Assembly (NCBI RefSeq): GCF_044594925.1
Contig: NZ_CP138991.1
Location: 1,550,001-1,614,000 of the forward strand
Length of the DNA: 64,000 nt
Direction of reading: 5' to 3'
Source: Maribacter sp044594925
Lineage (GTDB): Bacteria; Bacteroidota; Bacteroidia; Flavobacteriales; Flavobacteriaceae
Part shown: positions 38,606-47,847 of the stretch, in pieces
Position numbering within the stretch: position 1 is the stretch's first letter
Layout of the letters: the number at the start of each line of letters is the position of its first letter
Translations under genes and position numbers: made by a program
The notes under the pieces: model-generated
The model's database searches: none
Seen by the model: only the letters and a program-made list of their open reading frames with translations
Told to the model about the DNA's origin: nothing

Positions 38606-39823
38606 TTACGTATTCGCTTGCACTTGGTAGTTCTTACGATTTGCAAAGACCGTAAAAATCATAAGCGCCAATAAACCGCAAACACCTAGGCCCACAAAAA
38701 GTGGCCAGACCGTATCTTGTACAAAACTGCCAACATACAAAGAAATTGGTATGGATAGTATAGTTGATATAAATCCTGTTATCGCTGCGCCTATGCCTGC
38801 TATATGACCTATAGGTTCCATTGCAATAGACCTTAGGTTGCCCCATACGAATCCTAGACAGAAAAAAAGGCAAGAAAGAAATAGTACCAAAACCCCTATA
38901 CTAGGGTTGGCTTTGCCCCAGAACAACAGCACATAACTTAGCGCAATAAAGGTAAAACCAGATAGGGCGAACAAGGCCAATTTTCGCATTCCAAATCGAA
39001 GCACCAAAGTGCCGTTTAAAAATGTGGACAACCCAATAGCAATAGCTAGGCCTGCGAATATGTAAGGAAAAGATTCTTTCAAATGATATTGGTCTTCAAA
39101 TACATGTTGCGCCGAACTCAAGTAAACAAGAAATGAACCCGTAATTAAACCTGAAATTATAGTACAAGAAACAGTTTCTTTATATTTAAAAACTTCCTTG
39201 GTTCCCATTAAAAATATAGCTCCTGAAAAGGGAACTTTATATTGCGGTTTTAGCGTCTCAGGCTGTCTTTTCCAAAACCAAACCCCTATCAATAATGCAA
39301 AAAACAACTGCATGTAAAATATAGCCTCCCAACCCATACTGTCCAGTATAAGTTTCCCAATGGCGGGAGCTACTACAGGTATTAAAATAAAAAATGCGGT
39401 TACAAAAGACATAATTCTGGCCATATAATCTCCACTGTACGTATCCCTGATAATAGAGATACTAATTGTTCTTGGAGCGGAAAGTCCAATCCCCTGCAAA
39501 ATACGACCAACTACCATCCACTCTAAAGAAGGTGCTAAAACACAGATCACACTTGCCAAGGCAAATAGCACAAAACCAAAATAGACTACTGGCTTTCTAC
39601 CAAAACTGTCCGATAAAGGTCCAAAAAATAATTGCCCCACGCCAAGACCAAGAAAAATCATGACAATAAGCAACTGATTATCGGTTGGGTCCAAACTATT
39701 AATAGCAACTCCAATTTCAGCTATGGCAGGTAAAAGCGCATCTATAGCAAGGGCTACAATAGACATCAAAGAAGCCATTAAAGCTATAAATTCAAAATTT
39801 GGTTTTACCTGATCTTTTTGCAT
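38606..39823 (-). CDS. Bcr/CflA family multidrug efflux MFS transporter
   Basis: A 405-residue inner-membrane protein with 12 predicted segments. QLFFGPLSDSFGRKPV is the major-facilitator motif A, and QGIGLSAPRTISISIIRDTY fits the drug/proton antiporter motif C region of the Bcr/CflA branch. The drug or metabolite exported is not predictable. It stands alone on its strand, back to back with udk. Confidence 0.85.
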   Translation of the reverse strand: MQKDQVKPNFEFIALMASLMSIVALAIDALLPAIAEIGVAINSLDPTDNQLLIVMIFLGLGVGQLFFGPLSDSFGRKPVVYFGFVLFALASVICVLAPSLEWMVVGRILQGIGLSAPRTISISIIRDTYSGDYMARIMSFVTAFFILIPVVAPAIGKLILDSMGWEAIFYMQLFFALLIGVWFWKRQPETLKPQYKVPFSGAIFLMGTKEVFKYKETVSCTIISGLITGSFLVYLSSAQHVFEDQYHLKESFPYIFAGLAIAIGLSTFLNGTLVLRFGMRKLALFALSGFTFIALSYVLLFWGKANPSIGVLVLFLSCLFFCLGFVWGNLRSIAMEPIGHIAGIGAAITGFISTILSIPISLYVGSFVQDTVWPLFVGLGVCGLLALMIFTVFANRKNYQVQANT

Positions 39824-39906
39824 TGCGCAAAAGTAATTCTAAACCCCTTAAGGTCGCTTATAAAAGTTCATTTTTAAGTTTAGTAGAAAATTGATTCGTT
39901 AATCTG

Positions 39907-39914
39907 TATTTTTG
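39907..39914 (+). promoter_or_regulatory. Candidate -7 box of the udk operon
   Basis: TATTTTTG at 39907-39914 matches TAnnTTTG and ends 16 bp before the udk ATG. No good -33 box is visible at the expected distance. Confidence 0.35.
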
Positions 39915-39930
39915 TTCAAAATAACGTTGG

Positions 39931-40545
39931 ATGCTTATTATTGGAATTGCAGGAGGAACAGGTTGCGGGAAGACTACTGTGGTAAATCAAATTATCAATG
40001 AACTTCCCAATGAAGAAGTCGGTGTTATTTCCCAGGATTCTTACTATAACGATCTTTCCCATTTAAGTTTAGAGGAGCGAAGAAAAACCAACTTTGACCA
40101 TCCAAACTCCATTGATTTCTCATTACTGACCGAACATTTAAAGAAATTAAAAACAGGCGAATCCATTGAGCAACCTGTTTATTCTTTTTTAGAATGTAAT
40201 AGGACGAAAAAAACGATTCCTACGCACCCTAGGAAAGTGATGATTGTAGAGGGCATCTTGATTATGACCAATCCTGAAATCAGGAACATGTTCGATATAA
40301 AGATTTTTGTACATGCAGATACCGATGAACGTTTAATTCGAAGATTAAAGAGAGATGTGAACGAACGTGGTTGGAATCTGGACGAGACCTTGGAAAAATA
40401 CCAGTCCGTCATTAAGCCCATGCACGACCAATTTATAGAACCAACGAAAGAATACGCGGACATCATTATTCCCAATAATAAATATAATACCGTCGCAGTA
40501 GAAATAGTGCGCAGTATTATCAACGAAAAATTAGCTGAGAACTAA
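39931..40545 (+). CDS. udk: Uridine kinase
   Basis: A 204-residue P-loop kinase that phosphorylates uridine and cytidine in the pyrimidine salvage pathway. The start GIAGGTGCGKTT is the Walker A, followed by SQDSYYNDL and NFDHPNSIDF, which are specific to uridine kinase. The length is typical. The stop codon overlaps the next start by one base (TAATG), so translation is coupled with the FtsB-like gene. Confidence 0.95.
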   Translation: MLIIGIAGGTGCGKTTVVNQIINELPNEEVGVISQDSYYNDLSHLSLEERRKTNFDHPNSIDFSLLTEHLKKLKTGESIEQPVYSFLECNRTKKTIPTHPRKVMIVEGILIMTNPEIRNMFDIKIFVHADTDERLIRRLKRDVNERGWNLDETLEKYQSVIKPMHDQFIEPTKEYADIIIPNNKYNTVAVEIVRSIINEKLAEN

Positions 40546-40880
40546 TGGGCTTGAAAGAACTTAAAAATAAAAAATGGTTTAAAGTGCTTACCAATATGTA
40601 CGTATTGGTACTTACTGCTTTTGTTGTTTGGATGGTTTTCTTTGACACCAACTCACTACTCATTCACTTAGAGCTTAAGAAAGAAATTAAAAAATTGGAG
40701 AAAACCCAAGATTTCTTAAAAAAGGAGATTAGCAAGGATAAAAAAATTATAGAAAAATTATCTGACGAACAGGAACTTATGAAATTCGCAAGGGAGGAAT
40801 ACTATCTTAAAAAGAAGAACGAAGAAATTTATCTAATTGAATATCAAGATAGTTTAAAAGCTTCTATAGAAAACCAATAG
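40545..40880 (+). CDS. FtsB/DivIC-like septum formation initiator
   Basis: A 111-residue bitopic membrane protein: a short cytoplasmic start, one membrane segment at about residues 15-35, a coiled coil (about 42-75, rich in K, E and L), then the conserved FAREEYYLKKKNEEIYLIEY tail. This is the FtsB/DivIC plan, a divisome scaffold linked to FtsL and FtsQ. The pairing with udk is common in flavobacteria. Confidence 0.88.
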   Translation: MGLKELKNKKWFKVLTNMYVLVLTAFVVWMVFFDTNSLLIHLELKKEIKKLEKTQDFLKKEISKDKKIIEKLSDEQELMKFAREEYYLKKKNEEIYLIEYQDSLKASIENQ

Positions 40881-41047
40881 TAGTACTTTCAGCTCTAAAA
40901 TAGACCACTCTAAAACCCTAAGTACTTAATAATTAAAAGTTTAACATGGTTTTTAGTAAAACGTATCGGTTATTCACCTAGTGTTAACAAAATCCTTTCC
41001 CATACCCCGTAAATAATCGTATTTTTACAAACTAACTTACTATTCAC

Positions 41048-41821
41048 ATGAGCAAGATAATTGCTATTGCAAATCAAAAGGGTGGTGTTGGTAAAACAAC
41101 CACCACCGTTAACTTAGCTGCCTCGCTAGGTGTGCTAGAGCAAAAGGTATTGTTAATCGATGCAGACCCCCAAGCAAATGCCACTTCAGGCTTAGGAATA
41201 AATGTGGACGGTGTTGAATTGGGTACATATCAACTTTTAGAACATACCAAGACCGCCAAAGAAACCATTATACAAACGACTTCTCCAAACGTTGACTTAA
41301 TACCAGCTCACATAGATTTAGTGGCCATCGAGATTGAGTTAGTGGATAAAGAAGAGCGAGAGTATATGATGAAGAAGGCCATTTTAGAGCTTAAAGAAGA
41401 TTACGATTATATTCTCATTGATTGCGCTCCTTCCCTTGGTTTACTTACTTTAAATGCCCTAACGGCAGCAGACTCGGTGATAATACCAATACAATGCGAA
41501 TATTTTGCGTTGGAAGGCCTTGGTAAATTATTAAACACCGTTAAAAGCATACAACGTCTGCATAACCCGGAATTAGATATAGAGGGCATGCTATTGACGA
41601 TGTACGACTCAAGATTACGCTTATCGAATCAGGTGGTAGAAGAGGTTCGTAAGCATTTTGGCGATATGGTTTTTGATACCATCATACAACGAAACGTACG
41701 ATTAAGCGAAGCTCCAAGTTATGGGGAAAGTATTATAAAATATGACGCTTCTAGTAAAGGAGCAACAAATTACCTTAATATGGCCAATGAGGTAATTAAG
41801 AAAAATAAGCAGACAGTTTAA
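41048..41821 (+). CDS. parA: ParA family chromosome-partitioning ATPase
   Basis: A 257-residue ATPase. The deviant Walker A KGGVGKTTT near residues 11-19, IDADPQANATSGLG, and DYILIDCAPSLGLLTLNAL are classic ParA/Soj motifs. It forms ATP-dependent dimers on DNA that move ParB-bound origins. parB begins on the base after its stop codon. No recognisable parS palindrome is visible in this window, so the centromere sites lie elsewhere or diverge from the usual consensus. Confidence 0.96.
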   Translation: MSKIIAIANQKGGVGKTTTTVNLAASLGVLEQKVLLIDADPQANATSGLGINVDGVELGTYQLLEHTKTAKETIIQTTSPNVDLIPAHIDLVAIEIELVDKEEREYMMKKAILELKEDYDYILIDCAPSLGLLTLNALTAADSVIIPIQCEYFALEGLGKLLNTVKSIQRLHNPELDIEGMLLTMYDSRLRLSNQVVEEVRKHFGDMVFDTIIQRNVRLSEAPSYGESIIKYDASSKGATNYLNMANEVIKKNKQTV

Positions 41822-42727
41822 ATGGCAAAAGCTACTAAAAAACAAGCACTGGGAAGAGGGCTCTCCGCGTTACTAAAAGACCCTGAAAACGATATCCAAT
41901 CCGCTTCGGACAAGAATGCCGACAAAGTGGTAGGAAATATCATTGAGTTAGATTTAGCGCTTATTGAAGTGAACCCTTTTCAGCCCCGTTCAAATTTTAA
42001 CGAAGAGAATTTACAGGAACTGGCAACTTCTATACGGGAATTAGGCGTTATTCAGCCTATAACGGTCAGAAAATTAAGTTTCAATAAATACCAGTTGGTC
42101 TCGGGCGAACGTAGATTTAGAGCTTCCAAGCTATTAGGACTAGAAACCATTCCTGCATATATCAGGATTGCCAATGACCAAGAATCCCTGGAAATGGCAT
42201 TGGTAGAAAATATTCAACGCCAAGACCTAGACCCAATAGAAATTGCACTTTCATACCAAAGATTGATAGATGAAATAAGTTTAACCCAAGAAAAACTTAG
42301 CGAACGTGTTGGAAAGAAAAGATCTACTATTGCCAATTACCTAAGACTTCTAAAACTTGACCCAATTATTCAGACAGGTATGAGAGACGGGTTCTTAAGT
42401 ATGGGTCATGGGCGAGCATTGGTAAATATTGACACACCTCAAGATCAGATAGCATTATACGAAAAAATTGTTGGTCAAAACTTATCCGTTAGGGATACGG
42501 AAAATGCCGTAAAACGCTTTAAAGCCAACATAGAGGATGATAAAGCGATGCCTGTGGTAGAAAAAACCACACCTAGTTATGTGCACAAGGGAATAAAGGA
42601 ACTAGCAGCACATTTGGCCGTTCCTGTAGATATTAATACTTCTGGGAGTTCTAAAGGAAAAATAACGATACCTTTTAGATCTAAAGAAGAATTTGAAAGA
42701 TTGATAAATCTTATTACGGGTGAATAA
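41822..42727 (+). CDS. parB: ParB/Spo0J chromosome-partitioning protein
   Basis: A 301-residue DNA- and CTP-binding clamp. LGRGLSALL at the N-terminus is the ParA-stimulating peptide. NPFQPRSNF, the QLVSGERRFRAS motif and the VENIQRQDLDPIE block form the ParB/sulfiredoxin-like domain, and QEKLSERVGKKRSTIANYLRLL is the helix-turn-helix. The C-terminus is the dimerisation domain. It is fused translationally to parA (0-bp gap) and overlaps the DUF5683 gene by 8 bp. Confidence 0.96.
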   Translation: MAKATKKQALGRGLSALLKDPENDIQSASDKNADKVVGNIIELDLALIEVNPFQPRSNFNEENLQELATSIRELGVIQPITVRKLSFNKYQLVSGERRFRASKLLGLETIPAYIRIANDQESLEMALVENIQRQDLDPIEIALSYQRLIDEISLTQEKLSERVGKKRSTIANYLRLLKLDPIIQTGMRDGFLSMGHGRALVNIDTPQDQIALYEKIVGQNLSVRDTENAVKRFKANIEDDKAMPVVEKTTPSYVHKGIKELAAHLAVPVDINTSGSSKGKITIPFRSKEEFERLINLITGE

Positions 42728-43355
42728 ACTCTTGATAATCTTACTGATTTCATGTTCTTTTTGTCAGTTCATTCAGGCGCAAGAGGAAAATGAAGCAGAA
42801 ATAACTTCCGAAACAGATAGCTTAAAAACTACATTAAGAGAAAACGGAGTTGTTATGCAGGACTCCCTGTTCAAAAAGAAAAAAGTACTAAACCCGTTAG
42901 CACCGAGTAAGGCAGCCTTCTATTCCGCTGCTATTCCTGGGCTTGGGCAAATCTATAATAAAAGATATTGGAAAGTTCCAATTGTTTGGGGTGCTATCGG
43001 TGGTAGTATTTACGCCTATACTTGGAATAATGACAACTACCAACGATTTAGGACTGCTTTTAAAAGAAGGCAAGCCGGTTTCACGGATGATGAATTTTTT
43101 GGAGAAGGGCCTACACCCATTTTAGACCAAGACATCTTAGAAAATCAACAGGAGCGATTCCAAGAAGATCGCGATCTTTGGCTGGTTGTTTCTATAGCGT
43201 TATACGCCCTTAATATAGTTGATGCCAACGTAGATGCCCATCTAAAACAATTCAACATAGACGATGATTTAAGTTTTGATTTTGAGCCATACTTAGACCT
43301 AAATCCAATTACAAATGACCCAAATTACGGCATGGCACTAACTATTAAATTTTAA
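42720..43355 (+). CDS. DUF5683 domain-containing protein
   Basis: A 211-residue exported or membrane protein with a signal peptide (residues 1-20, ending at IQA). The block AAFYSAAIPGLGQIYNKRYWKVPIVWG is the DUF5683 hallmark, with a hydrophobic segment around 70-90 and another near 150-165. Its function is unknown. It is nearly always found after parB and before dapB in flavobacteria, as here (8-bp overlap upstream, 3 bp to dapB). Confidence 0.85.
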   Translation: MNKLLIILLISCSFCQFIQAQEENEAEITSETDSLKTTLRENGVVMQDSLFKKKKVLNPLAPSKAAFYSAAIPGLGQIYNKRYWKVPIVWGAIGGSIYAYTWNNDNYQRFRTAFKRRQAGFTDDEFFGEGPTPILDQDILENQQERFQEDRDLWLVVSIALYALNIVDANVDAHLKQFNIDDDLSFDFEPYLDLNPITNDPNYGMALTIKF

Positions 43356-43358
43356 AAA

Positions 43359-44060
43359 ATGAAGATTGCGCTTTTTGGTTACGGTAAAATGGGACAGATG
43401 ATAGAGCGTGTAGCCCTAGACAGAAATCACCAGATTACCGCTAAAATTGATATCGATACCACTCATATCGATTTTTCCAATATAGACGTGGCCATCGATT
43501 TTAGTATGCCGAATGCAGCGTTTGGAAACATTACTAAATGTATTGAAAATAATATCCCAATTATATCGGGCACCACAGGTTGGTTAGATGATTATGACAA
43601 AGCTGTAAGCCTTTGTAAAGAAAAAAAAGGTGCCTTTATCTACGCTTCTAACTTTAGTTTAGGTGTAAACTTGTTTTTTGAACTCAACTCCAAACTTGCT
43701 AAGATGATGAATCCTCTTAAGCAATACAATGTAAGCTTAGAAGAAATACATCATACTCAAAAATTAGATGCCCCTAGCGGAACGGCCATTACCCTCGCAG
43801 AAGGTATTCAGGAGAATTCCGAATACAAAGGATGGAAATTAGATGAAAAAGCTCCTAATTATATTCCCATATACTCAAAACGCATAGGAGATACACCAGG
43901 AACCCACACTACAGAATATCAAAGTAAGGTGGATAGCATTGAAATAAAACATACAGCTCACAATAGAGAAGGTTTCGCAGAAGGCGCGGTAATAGCAGCT
44001 GAGTGGATTGTTGGAAAAACAGGAGTTTTTTCCATGCGAGATGTGTTAAACCTTGGTTAA
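43359..44060 (+). CDS. dapB: 4-hydroxy-tetrahydrodipicolinate reductase
   Basis: A 233-residue cytoplasmic oxidoreductase of lysine and diaminopimelate synthesis. The N-terminal GYGKMGQMIE is the nucleotide-binding loop, SGTTGW is conserved, and EIHHTQKLDAPSGTA carries the active-site histidines and lysine. It is a little shorter than E. coli DapB (273), as is usual for the Bacteroidota form. No terminator follows; a promoter-like box for lepB lies 11 bp after its stop. Confidence 0.95.
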   Translation: MKIALFGYGKMGQMIERVALDRNHQITAKIDIDTTHIDFSNIDVAIDFSMPNAAFGNITKCIENNIPIISGTTGWLDDYDKAVSLCKEKKGAFIYASNFSLGVNLFFELNSKLAKMMNPLKQYNVSLEEIHHTQKLDAPSGTAITLAEGIQENSEYKGWKLDEKAPNYIPIYSKRIGDTPGTHTTEYQSKVDSIEIKHTAHNREGFAEGAVIAAEWIVGKTGVFSMRDVLNLG

Positions 44061-44070
44061 AAAAAGTAAC

Positions 44071-44078
44071 TATTTTTG
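44071..44078 (+). promoter_or_regulatory. Candidate -7 box for lepB
   Basis: TATTTTTG at 44071-44078 matches TAnnTTTG. A TTG at 44053-44055 lies 15 bp upstream, slightly closer than the usual spacing. If used, it gives a leader of about 85 bases before lepB. Confidence 0.35.
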
Positions 44079-44168
44079 TCTTTTAAGACCTATGTTTCAA
44101 TTACAATTTGGATTGGGCAATAAAATCACACAAAGCATTAGAAACAACGAACTATAAAAACTTTATTT

Positions 44169-45887
44169 ATGAACGGTACCCAGTGGATTATTTTTATTCT
44201 GATTGTACAGGTTATCCATTTTCTAGGAACATGGAAACTCTATGTTAAAGCGGGTAGAAAAGCTTGGGAGGCGGCCATACCAATCTATAACGCAATTGTT
44301 TTAATGCAAATTATAAATAGGCCTAAATGGTGGGTTATTCTACTGTTCATTCCTATTATAAACCTTCTAATGTTTCCTGTTATTTGGGTAGAGACTATTC
44401 GCAGTTATGGCAGAAACAGTTTGTTAGAATCATGGTTAGTAGTGTTTACATTAGGTTTTTATATATACTATGTAAATTACGCGTTGGATGTAAAATATAT
44501 CGAGAATAGAAGTTTACAACCAAAAACAGCTTTGGGAGAATGGGTGAGCTCTATAGTTTTTGCCGTGGTAGCCGCTACTTTGGTACACACTTATTTTATT
44601 CAACCCTACGTAATCCCTACAGGATCATTAGAACGAACATTAAGGATAGGTGATTTCCTATTTGTAAGTAAGTTTCATTATGGAGCAAGAACTCCAATGA
44701 CTACAGTTGCAGCGCCAATGGTGCATGACACCCTACCCGTAGTTGGTGTCAAATCCTATTTAAACAAGCCTCAACTTCCGTATTTTAGGCTACCTGGGTT
44801 TACAAAAGTAGACCGAAATGATATTGTAGTTTTTAGTTGGCCGGCAGATACGGTACGTATATTCTTTAAAAAAGAAAAAGGAGTCAAAAAACCCATAGAT
44901 AAAAAGTCTAATTACGTAAAAAGATGTGTGGGCCTTCCAGGAGATTCCTTAGAAGTACGCAATGGGTATGTGTTCGTAAATGGAGAACAGCTAGACCTTC
45001 CTGGAAGTGCAAAAACACAGTATGACTATATGATTTATAGTTCTAAAGGGGTTTCTTCACGATTATTAGATAAAATCGGAATTACTGAATTTACTAGAAA
45101 ATATTTATCCAATCCTTTGAATCAGGAACAAGCCCAGGCCGTAAATCAGTATTTATTAGGATATAATCAGGCCGAAAACGGTCAGTTAGAACTTTACACC
45201 AAGGGCGCGGGGATACCTGCAAATACCATTAAAAAATATGGTTTGGCCCTAAGAGAAGTAACGGATAGACAGAGACAGGCTACCTTAACAGCTGACATGG
45301 TGAGTAATTTGCGGAAGGACGCGACCATAGACTCTGTGGTGCAGCAAATAAATCCAGAGGGAAGAAGAGGAGTAAATCTGTTTCCGCAAAGTCCTGACTA
45401 TCCTTGGAATTATAGCCATATGGGAAAATTATACATTCCGCAGAAGGGAGCTACAGTTCCTTTGAACTTAAAAGTACTTCCACTTTACAAAAAGATTATT
45501 CGGGATTACGAAAAAAATGAAATCAGTGTTTCAGGAAATCAAATAAGTCTAAATGGTAAAGTTGTAGACACATATACCTTTAAACAAGATTACTATTGGA
45601 TGATGGGAGATAATCGTGATCACTCGGAAGACAGTCGTGCTTGGGGATATGTGCCGGAGAACCATATTGTGGGCACCCCTATTTTTCTTTGGATGAGTTT
45701 TGACAATTTCGTGGACAGCAAAGGCAACCCTAACGGACCTTTAGAGTGGAAGCCACGCTGGGACCGGATTTTTACAACCATAAATGGTGAAGGTCAGTCG
45801 CAGTCCTATCTAAAGTATTTTTTAATATTACTAGGTATATATTTCGTTGGTAATTGGTTCTGGAAAAAGAAAAAATCGACAAAGTAG
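44169..45887 (+). CDS. lepB: Signal peptidase I
   Basis: A 572-residue inner-membrane protease that removes Sec signal peptides. The first 120 residues hold three or four membrane segments of a DUF5684-like region, and another anchor lies at about 130-148. The catalytic pair is S153 (IPTGSLERTL) and K251 (NYVKRCVGLPGD). The conserved MMGDNRDHSEDSRAWGYVP block comes more than 200 residues after the lysine, because of a long insert of a kind seen in Bacteroidota enzymes. A final membrane segment lies at 540-562. E. coli LepB has 324 residues. Confidence 0.95.
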   Translation: MNGTQWIIFILIVQVIHFLGTWKLYVKAGRKAWEAAIPIYNAIVLMQIINRPKWWVILLFIPIINLLMFPVIWVETIRSYGRNSLLESWLVVFTLGFYIYYVNYALDVKYIENRSLQPKTALGEWVSSIVFAVVAATLVHTYFIQPYVIPTGSLERTLRIGDFLFVSKFHYGARTPMTTVAAPMVHDTLPVVGVKSYLNKPQLPYFRLPGFTKVDRNDIVVFSWPADTVRIFFKKEKGVKKPIDKKSNYVKRCVGLPGDSLEVRNGYVFVNGEQLDLPGSAKTQYDYMIYSSKGVSSRLLDKIGITEFTRKYLSNPLNQEQAQAVNQYLLGYNQAENGQLELYTKGAGIPANTIKKYGLALREVTDRQRQATLTADMVSNLRKDATIDSVVQQINPEGRRGVNLFPQSPDYPWNYSHMGKLYIPQKGATVPLNLKVLPLYKKIIRDYEKNEISVSGNQISLNGKVVDTYTFKQDYYWMMGDNRDHSEDSRAWGYVPENHIVGTPIFLWMSFDNFVDSKGNPNGPLEWKPRWDRIFTTINGEGQSQSYLKYFLILLGIYFVGNWFWKKKKSTK

Positions 45888-45894
45888 ATTTTTC

Positions 45895-46524
45895 ATGAAA
45901 CTACTTCACCCAACGTATTTTCCTAACATTGCTTTTTTTAGTGTTTTATTGTCAGATACTATTATTTGGGAATTCTTTGACAACTATCAAAAACAAACCT
46001 TCAGAAATAGAACCCATATCTGTACTGATAGAGGCTTACACGTCTTAAGTATACCTATTGCACATACCAGAGATCAAAGTGGCAGACAAAGCTACCGGAA
46101 CGTTAAAGTTGATAACACCTATCCTTGGCAACGACAACATTGGCGCACATTGGAGACCGCTTACAGGACCTCTCCTTTTTTTGAATATTATGAAGACGAT
46201 ATTAGACCCTTGTACGACATGAAGCAAGAGTTTCTTATGGATTTTAACATCAAGACCATAGAAACCGTATGCGAATGCCTACAAATTGATTTAGCTGTAA
46301 ATAGAACCAAAGAGTACATTAGAAAACCAGAGCACATGGCGGACTTTAGGTTTTTAGCCAATGCAAAGACAAAACTGAATTTTAAGGCCCCGGAATATGT
46401 TCAAGTATTTGGAGACCGACATGGTTTTATTTCCAATTTAAGTGTTTTAGATGTGCTATTTAACCTAGGCCCAGAAGCCATGGACTACTTGAAGCATATA
46501 GTTTTGAAACCATTACATGATTAG
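45895..46524 (+). CDS. WbqC family protein
   Basis: I start this gene at ATG 45895 (209 residues); an upstream in-frame ATG at 45847 would overlap lepB by 41 bp and add an unrelated basic stretch. MKLLHPTYFPNIAFFS and the later TYPWQRQHWRTLETAYRTSPFFEYY are typical WbqC motifs. The family is linked to sugar or amino-acyl modification of surface polysaccharides, but its reaction is uncertain. It follows lepB by 7 bp and overlaps the DUF6122 gene by 8 bp. Confidence 0.85.
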   Translation: MKLLHPTYFPNIAFFSVLLSDTIIWEFFDNYQKQTFRNRTHICTDRGLHVLSIPIAHTRDQSGRQSYRNVKVDNTYPWQRQHWRTLETAYRTSPFFEYYEDDIRPLYDMKQEFLMDFNIKTIETVCECLQIDLAVNRTKEYIRKPEHMADFRFLANAKTKLNFKAPEYVQVFGDRHGFISNLSVLDVLFNLGPEAMDYLKHIVLKPLHD

Positions 46525-46840
46525 GTTTATTGCACACTACGGTATTCATTTTATCCTTCCATTGGTCATAGCATATTTTTTTTTCAAAGAAAATAGATGG
46601 CAGGTAGCCTTAATACTTTTGCTAGGTATCGTATTGGATATCGACCATTTATTGGCCAATCCCATATTTGATGCTTCGCGTTGTAGTATTAATTTTCATC
46701 CCCTTCACAGTTATTGGGCAATCATACTATATGTATTACTACTTTTTTTTAGAAAGAGCCGATTATGGGGCATTTCTTTCTTAATACATATGCTGGCAGA
46801 TGTTGTAGATTGCTTATTTATTGGAGGAAAGTTTAATTAA
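46517..46840 (+). CDS. DUF6122 family membrane protein
   Basis: A 107-residue protein with three or four hydrophobic segments. It contains HYGIHFILP near the N-terminus, GIVLDIDHLLANPIFDASRC in the middle, and FHPLHSYW, which together identify DUF6122. The histidine and aspartate pairs recall membrane-bound metal-dependent hydrolases (YdjM-like), but no reaction is known. The end overlaps the 3' end of the opposing gene by 27 bp. Confidence 0.8.
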   Translation: MIRFIAHYGIHFILPLVIAYFFFKENRWQVALILLLGIVLDIDHLLANPIFDASRCSINFHPLHSYWAIILYVLLLFFRKSRLWGISFLIHMLADVVDCLFIGGKFN

Positions 46841-47842
46841 AGCCGTAACTGGTTCGTGATCTGATAGGTTCAGTTCATAATTTTGATGCCCTATTATTTC
46901 CAATTCAGGGTCTGCCATAATAAAGTCTATGCGCAAAGGAAAGTGCCAAAAATTAATGGTCTTACCGTACCCACTACCCTGTTCGGAAAAACTATCCTTC
47001 ATATCACCCTTAATTATACGATAAGCATTTGAAAATTGGGTGTTGTTAAAATCTCCACATACTATTTTGGAATATTTATTAGTATTGGCGTTCTGTCTAA
47101 AAATGACAGCTTGTTCCTGTTGTTTCGAAAAAGAATACCGTAGCCGTCTAAAAAGTCTATCCGACCGTTCTTTTTTTAGCATCCCGGGTCTTACTTTTAA
47201 AGATTCTAGATGCAAGTTGTAAACACGCAAAGTATCTTTTTTAACAACGATATCTGCATAAATAGCATTATTACGACTATCTGGAAAATCTAAAACACCT
47301 TCATTTACAATTGGCTTTTTTGAAAATATAGCTAATAAAACCCTATTATCAGTATTATTGGACCCCTTGCTTAAATACTGATATGGAAATTGATCAAAGT
47401 CATTACCATGCCTTCTTCTAATGTCAAACTCTTGAAAACAAACGATATCGGGATTTTCCTTTTCTACGAAACCTATAATATCCTCTGCATTTTCACCTCT
47501 TTGTTTATTATCATTGCCATTAAAATTTAAAGAATTAAAGGTCATGACTTTAAGACCTTCCCCAGCATTCATAACCTTTTGTTTTCCAAACTCCACAAAA
47601 GAGCCTAACGCAAAATACCCAATCAGTAAAGACACTAATGAGGTCGTAAAAAGGAGCTTTCTTCTTAGCAGCCAATAACATAGGAACACAACATTAAATA
47701 TGACCAGTAAAGGCACCACTAGACTTAAAAATGAAAAGCTGGGTAATGGCGTAAAAGGAACGATACAGGCTACCAACAAAAGTACCGCAATAAGTATATT
47801 AAGCCCGTAGACTATTTTACCAAAAAATGAGAGCTTCTTCAT
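46814..47842 (-). CDS. Endonuclease/exonuclease/phosphatase (EEP) family protein
   Basis: A 342-residue membrane-anchored protein. Three hydrophobic segments lie in the first 90 residues, then the EEP catalytic domain: VMTFNSLNFNG, DIVCFQEFD, VYNLHLES, VCGDFNNT and the final NLSDHEPVTALIKL. These supply the metal ligands and the catalytic histidine. Members hydrolyse phosphodiesters or phosphomonoesters; the outward-facing topology suggests an extracytoplasmic substrate. It is the last gene of a leftward run that includes mutL and the two rhomboids. Confidence 0.85.
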   Translation of the reverse strand: MKKLSFFGKIVYGLNILIAVLLLVACIVPFTPLPSFSFLSLVVPLLVIFNVVFLCYWLLRRKLLFTTSLVSLLIGYFALGSFVEFGKQKVMNAGEGLKVMTFNSLNFNGNDNKQRGENAEDIIGFVEKENPDIVCFQEFDIRRRHGNDFDQFPYQYLSKGSNNTDNRVLLAIFSKKPIVNEGVLDFPDSRNNAIYADIVVKKDTLRVYNLHLESLKVRPGMLKKERSDRLFRRLRYSFSKQQEQAVIFRQNANTNKYSKIVCGDFNNTQFSNAYRIIKGDMKDSFSEQGSGYGKTINFWHFPLRIDFIMADPELEIIGHQNYELNLSDHEPVTALIKLSSNK

Positions 47843-47847
47843 GAAGT

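Noticed and set aside
41048..42727. parS centromere sites near parAB
   Set aside because: I looked for a palindrome of the GTTTCACGTGAAAC type around parAB and saw none, so none is reported.
45847..45894. Upstream start for the WbqC gene overlapping lepB
   Set aside because: The additional residues overlap lepB and are unlike the family; ATG 45895 begins with the conserved MKLLHPTYFP.
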